From positions 1 through 10,263 of the forward strand of contig SYAB01000480.1 in assembly GCA_005787665.1 (NCBI GenBank): 10,263 bases of DNA, in the 5' to 3' direction. This DNA comes from Actinomycetota bacterium. GTDB lineage: Bacteria > Actinomycetota > Actinomycetes > Mycobacteriales > Mycobacteriaceae. The notes under the pieces are model-generated. The model was not told the origin of the DNA, searched no databases, and saw only the letters and a program-made list of their open reading frames with translations. Below are positions 1 to 6,766 of the stretch, one piece after another; position 1 is the first letter of the stretch, and every line of letters starts with the position of its first letter. The translations under genes and the position numbers were made by a program.

Positions 1-77
1 CCATTCTCGGACTGGCCCTTTCGGTGTGCGCGGGTGCGCCGCTGGAGCCGGTCTCCTACGGCGTCTTCCGGATGTGA
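1..77 (+). CDS. accD1: Acyl-CoA carboxylase beta subunit (AccD1-like), C-terminal end only
   Basis: This is the last 24 codons of a gene entering from the left edge, in the frame that begins at base 3 and stops at TGA 75-77. The tail reads [10 protein letters not shown], then APLEPV, and ends YGVFRM. That resembles the C-terminus of biotin-dependent carboxyltransferase beta subunits of the methylcrotonyl/propionyl-CoA carboxylase type. The next gene encodes the matching biotin carboxylase/carrier subunit, as in the mycobacterial accD1-accA1 pair, which supports the call. The stop codon overlaps a possible GTG start of the next gene (GTGA, 74-77), so the two are probably translationally coupled. 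Only the tail is visible, so the symbol rests on the tail motif and the context. Confidence 0.8.
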   Translation, partial: ILGLALSVCAGAPLEPVSYGVFRM

Positions 78-79
78 CG

Positions 80-2056
80 ATGACGACCTTCGACACCGTC
101 CTGGTGGCCAATCGCGGCGAGATCGCCGTTCGGGTCATTCGTACGCTCAAGGCGATGGGCATTCGCGCGATCGCGGTTTACAGCGACGCCGACGCCGGTG
201 CCCGGCACGTGACCGAAGCCGATCTGGCCGTCCGGGTCGGGCCGCCCCCGGCCCGCCAGAGCTCCCGGGACATCGATGCGATCGTGAGCGCGGCGTTGCG
301 CACCGGTGCACAGGCCGTGCATCCCGGCTCCGGAGTCCTCTCGGAACACGCCGAATGCGCGGTCGCGCTCGAGCGGGCCGGCGTGGTGTTCATCGGACCG
401 CCCGCCGCGGCCATCGCCACCATGGGGGACAAGATCGCGGCCAAGTCCGCGGTATCGGCCTTCGGCGTCCCGGTGGTCCCCGGCATCGCCGAACCGGGGC
501 TCTCCGATGCCGACCTGATCTCCGCGGCCCCCGCGATCGGTTTCCCGGTCCTGGTCAAGCCGTCGGCGGGCGGCGGTGGCAAGGGTATGCGTCGCGTCGA
601 CGACCCCGCCGACCTGCCGGGGGCCCTGGTCGCCTCGCGCCGCGAGGCGGCTGCCGCCTTCGGCGACGACACCTTGTTCCTCGAGCGGTTCGTGTTGTCG
701 CCCAGGCATATCGAGGTGCAGGTACTCGCCGACGGCCACGGCGGTGTGCTGCACCTCGGCGAGCGGGAATGCAGCCTTCAGCGCCGGCATCAGAAGGTCA
801 TCGAGGAAGCCCCCTCGCCGTTGCTCGACGATGCCACTCGCGCCCGGATCGGGGCGGCGGCGTGTGACACCGCGCGGAGCGTCGACTACGTCGGCGCCGG
901 CACGGTGGAGTTCATCGTGTCCGCCGACCGTCCCGACGAGTTCTTCTTCATGGAGTGCAACACCCGGCTGCTGGTCGAGCATCCGGTGACCGAGATGGTC
1001 ACCGGATGGGATCTGGTGGAGTGGCAGGTGCGGATCGCGGCGGGGGAGCCGATCACCCACACCCAGGACGAGATCGTCATCCGCGGCCACGCCATCGAGG
1101 CGCGGGTGTACGCCGAGGACCCGGCCGCCGGATTCCTGCCGACCGGTGGGCCTGTGCTGGCTGTCCGGGAGCCCGTGGGCCCCGGCGTGCGGGTGGATTC
1201 CGGGCTGTCGGCCGGGATGACGGTCGGCAGCGACTACGACCCGATGCTGGCGAAGGTCATCGTTCACGCAGTCGACCGGTCCGCGGCGCTCCGCGGTCTG
1301 GACCGGGCGCTGGCCGGCACCGCGGTCCTCGGGGTGCGCACCAACATCGACTTCCTGCGCCATGCGCTGGCCGACCGGGACGTCGCGGCGGGACGGCTCG
1401 ACACCGGCCTGCTCGAACGGATGCGGTACCACCCCGGTCCCGCCACTGATGAGGATCTGATCGCCGCCGCGGCCCTGCGCTGGCTGCAGCGCTGGCCCGT
1501 GGCGCCGACGGACCCCTGGCAGGCGCCGTCGGGCTGGCGGATCGCCGACCCCGCGCCGACCAGCATCCGGCTGCGCTGCTCGGAGCGCACCGAGCATGTC
1601 CACATCACCGGCCATCCCGGCGGCGCCCGGGTCCGGATCGAGGACGGCCCGGTCCGGTCGCTGAGCGCCCGATGGGCCGAACCGGAGCTCTCGCTCACGC
1701 TGGATGGGGTGCACCGCACCTACGCCACCGCCGTCGCCGGCCACGAGATCTGGCTGGCGGGTGACGGCCGCACCGTGATGGCCGAGGAGGTTCGCGAGGC
1801 CCCGGTGCGCGCGCAGGACGAACACAGCGGCGACGCCGAACTCACCAGCCCGATGCCGGGATCGGTGGTCGCCCTCGGGGTCGCCGACGGCGAACCGGTC
1901 GAGGCCGGGACGGTGATCGTCGCGGTCGAGGCGATGAAGATGGAGCACTCCCTGCGCTCGCCGGTGGCCGGGGCGGTCACGTTGCTCGTCGCGGTCGGCG
2001 ACCAGGTCAAGGTCGGCCAGCCGCTGGCCCGGATAACCGCTACTCCGAAGGGTTGA
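80..2056 (+). CDS. accA1: Acyl-CoA carboxylase alpha subunit: biotin carboxylase plus biotin carrier (AccA1-like)
   Basis: This protein of about 658 aa should carboxylate its own biotin with ATP and bicarbonate. AccD1 would then pass the carboxyl group to an acyl-CoA; 3-methylcrotonyl-CoA in leucine breakdown is likely from operon context. Visible parts: the biotin-carboxylase N-domain start ([13 protein letters not shown]), the ATP-grasp glycine loop GGGGKGM around 164-170, RRHQK with Lys239, the Arg at 342 in EARVYAEDP, a linker region, and a C-terminal biotinyl domain with EAMKMEH, where Lys620 is the biotin site. ATG 80 is chosen because the family begins just before the VANRGE motif; GTG 74, overlapping the upstream stop, is an alternative. 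Odd points: HPGYGFLSEN reads [10 protein letters not shown] (81-90), and the Gln of the RxQVEH motif is Leu298. These changes could impair activity. Family assignment is secure; substrate is inferred. Confidence 0.93.
   Translation: MTTFDTVLVANRGEIAVRVIRTLKAMGIRAIAVYSDADAGARHVTEADLAVRVGPPPARQSSRDIDAIVSAALRTGAQAVHPGSGVLSEHAECAVALERAGVVFIGPPAAAIATMGDKIAAKSAVSAFGVPVVPGIAEPGLSDADLISAAPAIGFPVLVKPSAGGGGKGMRRVDDPADLPGALVASRREAAAAFGDDTLFLERFVLSPRHIEVQVLADGHGGVLHLGERECSLQRRHQKVIEEAPSPLLDDATRARIGAAACDTARSVDYVGAGTVEFIVSADRPDEFFFMECNTRLLVEHPVTEMVTGWDLVEWQVRIAAGEPITHTQDEIVIRGHAIEARVYAEDPAAGFLPTGGPVLAVREPVGPGVRVDSGLSAGMTVGSDYDPMLAKVIVHAVDRSAALRGLDRALAGTAVLGVRTNIDFLRHALADRDVAAGRLDTGLLERMRYHPGPATDEDLIAAAALRWLQRWPVAPTDPWQAPSGWRIADPAPTSIRLRCSERTEHVHITGHPGGARVRIEDGPVRSLSARWAEPELSLTLDGVHRTYATAVAGHEIWLAGDGRTVMAEEVREAPVRAQDEHSGDAELTSPMPGSVVALGVADGEPVEAGTVIVAVEAMKMEHSLRSPVAGAVTLLVAVGDQVKVGQPLARITATPKG
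980..1008. repeat. Perfect 12-bp inverted repeat (possible hairpin) inside accA1
   Basis: CATCCGGTGACC at 980-991 is the exact reverse complement of GGTCACCGGATG at 997-1008, with a five-base loop GAGAT between them. It lies within the codons for His-Pro-Val-Thr through Gly-Trp, just after the altered NTRLLVEH motif. Nothing marks it as a terminator: no T tract follows and the gene continues. It may simply reflect favoured codons for two Val-Thr pairs. Confidence 0.5.
2047..2052 (+). promoter_or_regulatory. Ribosome binding site for the acyl-CoA dehydrogenase gene
   Basis: GAAGGG lies seven bases before ATG 2060 and overlaps the last codons of accA1. It fixes the start of the dehydrogenase and gives it its own ribosome entry despite the 3-bp gap to accA1. 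Confidence 0.55.
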
Positions 2057-2059
2057 CAC

Positions 2060-3223
2060 ATGACTCAGTTTCTTTCTGCCGCAAACCTTCCCGACGAATA
2101 CGAGCAGCTCGCCAAGACCGTGCGGGACTTCGCCCGCGAGGTCGTCGCCCCCGTCGCGGCGCGCCATGACGCCGAGCACTCCTTCCCCTACGAGGTGGTC
2201 GCCGGAATGGCCGAGATGGGCCTGTTCGGACTGCCGTTTCCCGAGGAGTACGGCGGTATGGGCGGGGACTACTTCGCGCTCTGCCTGGCACTGGAGGAAC
2301 TCGGCAAGGTCGACCAGAGTGTGGCCATCACCCTGGAGGGCGGGGTCTCGCTGGGCGCGATGCCGGTATACCGGTTCGGTAGCGAGGCGCAGAAGCAGGA
2401 GTGGCTGCCCCTGCTGACCAGTGGTCGTGCGCTGGGCGCCTTCGGTCTCACCGAGGCGGGTGGCGGTACCGATGCCGGGGCGACCAGGACCACCGCGCGA
2501 CTGGACGACGGGCACTGGGTGATCAACGGGTCCAAGCAGTTCATCACCAACTCCGGGACCGATATCACCCGGCTGGTCACCGTCACCGCGGTCACCGGCA
2601 CGGTCGGTGACCGCCGGGAGATCTCGGCCATCCTGATTCCCGTTCCGGCAAAGGGATTCACCGTGGAGCCCGCTTATGACAAGGTCGGCTGGAACGCCTC
2701 CGACACCCACCCGTTGTCCTTCACCGACGTGCGGGTGCCGCAGGAGAACCTGCTCGGTGAACGCGGACGCGGCTACGCCAACTTCCTGCAGATCCTCGAC
2801 GAGGGCAGGATCGCGATCGCCGCACTGGCTGTAGGAGCGGCCCAGGGCTGCGTTGACGAGTGCGTCAAATACGCCGGGGAGCGCACCGCATTCGGTCAGG
2901 CGATCGGCCGCTATCAGGCGATCGAGTTCAAGATCGCCCGGATGGAGGCCCGCGCTCACGCCGCCCGGACCGCCTACTACGACGCGGCGGCGCTGATGCT
3001 GGCCGGCAAGCCGTTCAAGAAGCAGGCCGCGATCGCCAAACTCGTGGCCAGCGAAGCCGCGATGGACAACGCCCGCGACGCCACCCAGATCCACGGCGGA
3101 TACGGCTTCATGAACGAATACCCGGTGGCGCGGCATTACCGGGACAGCAAGATCCTCGAGATCGGCGAGGGGACGACCGAAGTCCAGTTGATGCTGATCG
3201 CTCGCGAGGTCGGGCTGGGGTAG
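2060..3223 (+). CDS. fadE19: Acyl-CoA dehydrogenase (FadE19-like)
   Basis: This is a 387-aa FAD flavoprotein of usual family length. It should introduce the alpha-beta double bond into a short or branched acyl-CoA and pass electrons to electron-transfer flavoprotein. Signatures seen: FGLTEAGGGTD (128-138) of the middle beta domain, AFGQAIG of the C-terminal helical domain, QIHGGYGFMNEYPV from about 343, and the catalytic loop GEGT with Glu370 where medium- and short-chain enzymes carry their base. The position matching the isovaleryl-CoA dehydrogenase base (in the LDxER helix) is not Glu, so the chemistry should follow the short-chain/2-methyl-branched type. It follows accA1 by 3 bp, as fadE19 does in M. 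tuberculosis. That operon is linked to leucine or other branched-chain catabolism. Function class is sure; exact substrate is not visible. Confidence 0.92.
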   Translation: MTQFLSAANLPDEYEQLAKTVRDFAREVVAPVAARHDAEHSFPYEVVAGMAEMGLFGLPFPEEYGGMGGDYFALCLALEELGKVDQSVAITLEGGVSLGAMPVYRFGSEAQKQEWLPLLTSGRALGAFGLTEAGGGTDAGATRTTARLDDGHWVINGSKQFITNSGTDITRLVTVTAVTGTVGDRREISAILIPVPAKGFTVEPAYDKVGWNASDTHPLSFTDVRVPQENLLGERGRGYANFLQILDEGRIAIAALAVGAAQGCVDECVKYAGERTAFGQAIGRYQAIEFKIARMEARAHAARTAYYDAAALMLAGKPFKKQAAIAKLVASEAAMDNARDATQIHGGYGFMNEYPVARHYRDSKILEIGEGTTEVQLMLIAREVGLG

Positions 3224-3234
3224 CCGCCGCGACC

Positions 3235-4425
3235 CTAGTCCGCCGACTCCCCGACGACGCAGCGGCCGTCACGATGCAGTGCGACATCGTCGGAGAAGGC
3301 TTCGAGCGCGCTGCGGACCAGCCGGGCGGTTCCGTCAGGATGCCGGCACGATCCCCGGCCGTCGACGAGCCCGACCATTCGGTGCACCCGATGGACCAGA
3401 TCCTCGGTGGCATGCCCGAAGGCCAGTTCGTCGAGAAGGGCGGCCAGCCGCGGCAGCCCGTTCAGGCACGGACCGCACTGTCGCGCGCTCTGATCGGCCA
3501 GGTAGCCGGTGATCTCGGCGGTGCGCTTCAGCCCGCATTCGGTGCGGTCCAGTCCGTGAATGACTCCGGCGCCCGGTGTGGCCCCGAGGGACTCGAGTCC
3601 TGATCTCGCCATACGCGCCGCACCGAACTGCTTTGCAGGGAGCCATGTTCCGTGGTAACCGCCGATCAGGACCGCACGCAGCGTGTGTGGGCCTACAGCT
3701 GCCTCGGTCAGGACATCGAGCAGTGCGACGCCGGTGGGTATCTCGACAATCGCCTGACGGAGCGCACCGGAGAGGGTGACAAGCATGGTGCCCGGTTCGG
3801 CCGCGTCGCCGACCGAGCGGAACCATGCCGACCCGAACCGCGCGATGAGCGCGATGTGGGCGAGGGTCTCGACGTTGTTGACCAGGGTGGGCCGCCCGCC
3901 GATGCCGGAGACCGCGGAGACGACGGTGCGGTCCCGGGGCAGGGCCGGGCCGCCCTCGATACGTCGGAGCGCGGCGGACTCCTCGCCGGCGACGAAACGT
4001 TCGGGCGCGACGACGACGCTCACCGGGTGGACGTCCACGCCGGCTGCACGCCGCTCGGCGAGGGCGTCGGCAACGGGCTGGCGCGCGGCGGTGTTCACGT
4101 ACAGATACGCCGTGTCGGCTCCGATGGCCGCGGCGGCGGCGGAGAGGCCGTCGAGAACCAGGTGCGGCGCCCGGGTCAACAGAGTGGTGTCCTTACGGCT
4201 GAGGGGTTCCCCTTCGGCGCCGTTGCCGACCACCAGTGGTGCGGTCCCGCGGACGGCGGCCATCTTGCGGCCAGTCGGGAATCCGGCACCACCGCGCCCT
4301 GACAGGCCGGCGGTCTCGATCTCGCCGATCAGCTCCGCTGTCACGGTGGGCGACTCGCCGAACTGGTCGAGATGAGCGGGCAGGCCAGGTCCCGCGGCGG
4401 CGAACAGCCGCGACATCCCGCTCAT
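3235..4425 (-). CDS. Stand-alone NuoF-like NADH/FMN/iron-sulfur oxidoreductase subunit
   Basis: This 396-aa protein resembles the 51-kDa flavoprotein arm of complex I (NuoF/HoxF), which oxidises NADH through FMN and a [4Fe-4S] cluster. Visible: SGRGGAGFPTGRK (42-54, NADH/FMN fold), GNGAEGEPLSRKD (67-79, FMN loop), AGEESAALRRIEGG (146-159), VNNVETLA (182-189), a likely SLBB segment around 225-300 and a C-terminal Fe-S domain with QCGPC (316-320) and GRGSC (356-360). The first cluster Cys of classical NuoF is replaced: the motif reads SARQCGPC, with Ala314, leaving Cys317, Cys320 and Cys360. No NuoE partner or other complex I gene is nearby. The ATG overlaps the stop of the upstream membrane gene (ATGA, 4425-4422), so it is co-translated with the dihaem protein and probably feeds it electrons. 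It ends 11 bp from the convergent dehydrogenase gene. Family confident; physiological partner inferred. Confidence 0.85.
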   Translation of the reverse strand: MSGMSRLFAAAGPGLPAHLDQFGESPTVTAELIGEIETAGLSGRGGAGFPTGRKMAAVRGTAPLVVGNGAEGEPLSRKDTTLLTRAPHLVLDGLSAAAAAIGADTAYLYVNTAARQPVADALAERRAAGVDVHPVSVVVAPERFVAGEESAALRRIEGGPALPRDRTVVSAVSGIGGRPTLVNNVETLAHIALIARFGSAWFRSVGDAAEPGTMLVTLSGALRQAIVEIPTGVALLDVLTEAAVGPHTLRAVLIGGYHGTWLPAKQFGAARMARSGLESLGATPGAGVIHGLDRTECGLKRTAEITGYLADQSARQCGPCLNGLPRLAALLDELAFGHATEDLVHRVHRMVGLVDGRGSCRHPDGTARLVRSALEAFSDDVALHRDGRCVVGESAD

Positions 4426-4964
4426 GCGCCGGAGAATTCCGCGAAGTCGCCACGCAACCGCAACGCCACGGCGACGGTCACGAGGAGACCACAACAGGCC
4501 GCGAAGACCTGAAACCAGATCCGTCCGGTGTCGGTGCCGTTGCCCAGTGAGTGGGCCATGGCAATCGGCCAGAGCAGGTAGGTGGTCCAGTGAACCGTCC
4601 GGAACACTTTCGGCCCCAAGCGGTCTCGCAGCAGACTGGTGATGACGACGATGATCAGCAGATCGACCGCGACGGTTCCCAGCCCCTGCCAGAGTGGCCG
4701 GTATTCGCCCAGGAACGGCACCACGACGTCGATGATCCGGAGTTTGGCGTGCGGGTCGAGGAGCAGCAAACCCACATGGAGCAGCACGAGAAGCGTCGCC
4801 GCCAAGGCGACGAAGCGGTGGATGGCGGCCACCCCGAAACGGGGCAGTGCGAATAACGGACGCCCCGATCGGGACGCGATGCCCAGAGCGACGGACAGCG
4901 TCATGAAGGCGAGCGCCACGATGCCGTTGCCGCGGCCCAGGGCCCACAGCGCCTCATTGCTCAT
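4422..4964 (-). CDS. Ferric reductase/NOX-like dihaem transmembrane protein
   Basis: This 180-aa membrane protein has about five hydrophobic helices, roughly residues 14-31, 45-69, 95-112, 122-140 and 148-168. Two helices carry paired histidines, His49/His63 and His125/His138. The gaps are 13 and 12 intervening residues, the spacing that binds two stacked b-haems in NADPH oxidases and ferric reductases (ferric reductase-like transmembrane domain). Unlike those enzymes it has no C-terminal FAD/NADPH domain, so electrons must come from another protein. The NuoF-like product encoded immediately downstream, with a 4-bp overlap, is the obvious donor. A GAGGA element lies upstream of the ATG, and the Pro-rich gene ends 3 bp before it. 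Likely role: moving electrons across the cytoplasmic membrane to an outside acceptor, which could be a metal, a quinone or a periplasmic flavoprotein. MsrQ/YedZ-like proteins are an alternative, but no MsrP-type partner is present. Confidence 0.82.
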   Translation of the reverse strand: MSNEALWALGRGNGIVALAFMTLSVALGIASRSGRPLFALPRFGVAAIHRFVALAATLLVLLHVGLLLLDPHAKLRIIDVVVPFLGEYRPLWQGLGTVAVDLLIIVVITSLLRDRLGPKVFRTVHWTTYLLWPIAMAHSLGNGTDTGRIWFQVFAACCGLLVTVAVALRLRGDFAEFSGA

Positions 4965-4967
4965 GGG

Positions 4968-5486
4968 TCAGGATCCTCGTGACGCGGTGTGCGACGGGGT
5001 GAACTTGTTACCCGGGGATACCGATCCGCCGCCGGCTCGCACGGTGCTGCGTCGGATCGGGGAATCACTCTGGGGGGGCCGCGGGACGGCGACGGGCGCC
5101 TGCTGAACCGGGGCCGTGTAGACCGGTGCCTGCGGGGCGATCGCGGCCTGGTTGTCGACCGGCGGCGGTGTGTAGGTCGGTTCCTGCGGGGGTGCGTAGG
5201 CCGGGGGTGGGGGAGCCGGCGCCTGACGCGTCGGTCCCGGTGGCGCTGGTGCGACGGGGGCTGCCGCCGGCGCCTGCCGCGCGGGCGTGCTGGGCGACAC
5301 GGGCGTGACGGCGGGCGGCACGGCCCGGATCGCAACCGGGGCAGCGACGGGTATGTCCTCGGCGACGGATTTCAGCGTTCCCGTGTAGGCCAGGTGCGAT
5401 GCCCCGGCGACCCCGGCGACCCCGATCCCGGCCAGCGCCCACGAGGTGACGGTGACCCGACGGAATCCAGAGCGCGGTGATCTCAT
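4968..5486 (-). CDS. Membrane-anchored Pro/Ala-rich protein of unknown function
   Basis: This 172-aa protein is not recognised as any named family. It starts with a basic stretch (four Arg in the first 10 residues), followed by one hydrophobic helix at about 14-35. It should therefore be anchored with the rest outside the membrane. Residues 46-140 are dominated by Pro, Ala and Val with repeated short PPP, QAP and AP units and scattered Tyr, typical of an extended spacer crossing the cell wall. The last 30 residues are basic, Ser/Gly/Thr-rich and lack cysteines, haem motifs or a clear flavinylation motif. It is the first gene after the histidine kinase and is preceded by the putative operator. 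It lies 3 bp from the dihaem gene, so it probably belongs to the redox module, perhaps as a tether or scaffold. In related loci an FMN-binding protein often accompanies ApbE and ferric-reductase genes; I see no FMN-binding domain here. It is a real gene by its tight operon packing, but its function is unknown. Confidence 0.72.
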   Translation of the reverse strand: MRSPRSGFRRVTVTSWALAGIGVAGVAGASHLAYTGTLKSVAEDIPVAAPVAIRAVPPAVTPVSPSTPARQAPAAAPVAPAPPGPTRQAPAPPPPAYAPPQEPTYTPPPVDNQAAIAPQAPVYTAPVQQAPVAVPRPPQSDSPIRRSTVRAGGGSVSPGNKFTPSHTASRGS

Positions 5487-5504
5487 GACACCGATCGTGG
5501 CAAC

Positions 5505-5540
5505 CGATTCTTGGAAGGCTCAAATTCCGGGAAGGCTCAA
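5505..5540 (-). promoter_or_regulatory. Putative response-regulator operator/promoter before the Pro-rich-dihaem-NuoF genes
   Basis: In the 71-bp gap between the kinase and the Pro-rich gene, the 11-mer GGAAGGCTCAA occurs twice in direct orientation, at 5513-5523 and 5530-5540 (17-bp period). On the coding (minus) strand each copy reads TTGAGCCTTCC. The copy nearer the gene is followed by AAGAAT, a possible -10 element. It forms part of a longer element (5505-5524: CGATTCTT, five bases, GCTCAAA) that recurs before the response regulator gene at 7445-7464. Tandem direct repeats next to a -10 box are typical of OmpR-family activator sites. Binding by the adjacent regulator is inferred. Confidence 0.5.
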
Positions 5541-5557
5541 CGACGCGACACCCGGCA

Positions 5558-6766
5558 CTACTGCGCAGCCGGCAGCGTGATGGTGAATGTCGCGCCCTGG
5601 TCCGGGGACGAGGTCACCCTGATCTGGCCACCGTGCGCGTGGACGATCTCGCGCACCAGCGAAAGCCCGATGCCATACGACTGGCGACCGCCGGTACGGG
5701 TGCTACCACGGGAAAACCTGTTGAACAGCGTGGCCATGGTGGCCCGGTCAATACCCAGGCCGTCGTCGATCACCGCGACGACGATCCGCCGGCCTTCGCG
5801 CCGGATGTCCACCCGGACGCTTCCGCCGTCCTTCTGGTGACCCAGGGCGTTGTCGATCAGCGCGGTCAACGCCCGCCGCAGAGCGGCCTCCGAGCCGTTG
5901 ACCTCCAGGTCGCCCGCATCCGCCGTGCAGGTCAATCCCACACCGATCGAGTGGGCGTGGGCGGCGAAGCTGTCGCACACCGAATGGGCCAGCCGTCCGG
6001 CGTGGATACGCTCTCCGCCCTTGCGAACGGGTGTCATGGTGGCGGAACTGAGCAGGTCGTCGACGATACCGCCGAGATTACGAGTGTCCCCGACCAGCGC
6101 GTCGGCATCCTGCGTGGCCGCGGCGAGGTCGCCGGCGTGAATCCGGCGGGCCAGCAGTTGGGCCCGGGTGTGCAGGATGGTCAGCGGGGTGCGCAGTTCG
6201 TGGGAGGCATCGGCCACGAACCGCCGCTGCAACTCCAGCGCCTGGGCCAGCGGGCGCACCGAACGGCGGGTGAACAGTGCCACCACCACGATGGATGCCA
6301 CCATTCCGGTCAGTTCCGCCAGCGCCAGCGCGCCGAGGACGCGTCCGCGGCTCGCCTGGTAGGGCGCCATGTCCATCACGGCGACGACGCGGCCCCCGGG
6401 TCGGTCGGCGACCAGGGCCCGGTAGGAGCGTTTCCCGTCGCGCACATCGGTGAAGCCGGCCGGTCCCGACAGCAGGGCTACCCCGACCTGTCCGCCGGCA
6501 CTGGCCGACACTGCGCCCGCGGCGTCCCGGATGGCGAGTTGCATTCCCGGCGGCGGATCGACCGCGTCGTCGGCAGTCTCGACCACCACGGTCAGCTCGT
6601 CGTCGATCTGACGGCTCTGCGACCGCACGTACGCCCCAGCGAGAACCATGCCGACCAGCAGGAGCACCGCCGCCAGCGCTACCGAGGTCTGCAATGCCAC
6701 GATCCGGCCGGCGCGCCGGACCACCGCCAGATCGTCGGGCGGGGCTTTCGTCGGGTTCGATGTCAT
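5558..6766 (-). CDS. Membrane sensor histidine kinase (HisKA type)
   Basis: This 402-aa kinase is the likely partner of the response regulator encoded immediately upstream (ATGA overlap, 6766-6763). It has a short cytoplasmic N-terminus, helix 1 at about 24-46, an extracytoplasmic sensor loop of about 100 residues (47-147) with no recognised ligand domain, and helix 2 at about 148-166. The DHp motif FVADASHELRTPL follows, with phospho-acceptor His189. The ATP-binding domain shows the N box (Asn306 in LIDNALGH), the D/G1 box DDGLGID (334-340) and the G2 box YGIGLSL (364-370). All catalytic elements are intact. Only about 22 residues separate helix 2 from His189, so there is no full HAMP domain, an arrangement I associate with actinobacterial kinases of this type. 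The loop holds no Cys and no cluster of His, so a metal or redox sensor is not obvious. The signal is unknown; the downstream redox genes suggest an electron-acceptor or envelope stress cue. Confidence 0.93.
   Translation of the reverse strand: MTSNPTKAPPDDLAVVRRAGRIVALQTSVALAAVLLLVGMVLAGAYVRSQSRQIDDELTVVVETADDAVDPPPGMQLAIRDAAGAVSASAGGQVGVALLSGPAGFTDVRDGKRSYRALVADRPGGRVVAVMDMAPYQASRGRVLGALALAELTGMVASIVVVALFTRRSVRPLAQALELQRRFVADASHELRTPLTILHTRAQLLARRIHAGDLAAATQDADALVGDTRNLGGIVDDLLSSATMTPVRKGGERIHAGRLAHSVCDSFAAHAHSIGVGLTCTADAGDLEVNGSEAALRRALTALIDNALGHQKDGGSVRVDIRREGRRIVVAVIDDGLGIDRATMATLFNRFSRGSTRTGGRQSYGIGLSLVREIVHAHGGQIRVTSSPDQGATFTITLPAAQ

Noticed and set aside
2590..2615. Inverted repeat CGGTCACC / GGTGACCG in the acyl-CoA dehydrogenase gene
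   Set aside because: Arms of only 8 bp with a 9-base loop, within conserved-length coding sequence; expected from GC-rich Val-Thr codons.
56..3136. A very long open frame on the minus strand (about 1026 codons) opposite accA1 and fadE19
   Set aside because: Its product is Arg/Gly/His/Asp-rich low-complexity protein with no family motif. The plus strand encodes two clear enzymes. Long antisense frames are expected in GC-rich DNA.
3224..3234. Possible bidirectional terminator between the convergent dehydrogenase and NuoF-like genes
   Set aside because: The gap is only 11 bp and I see no stem-loop with a T tract in or near it. The same holds for the 3-bp gap at 8622-8624.
4426..4947. Upstream in-frame extension of the NuoF-like gene to 4947
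   Set aside because: It overlaps the dihaem membrane gene in another frame and reads as Arg-rich noise. The ATG at 4425 forms a normal ATGA overlap and the family motifs follow it.
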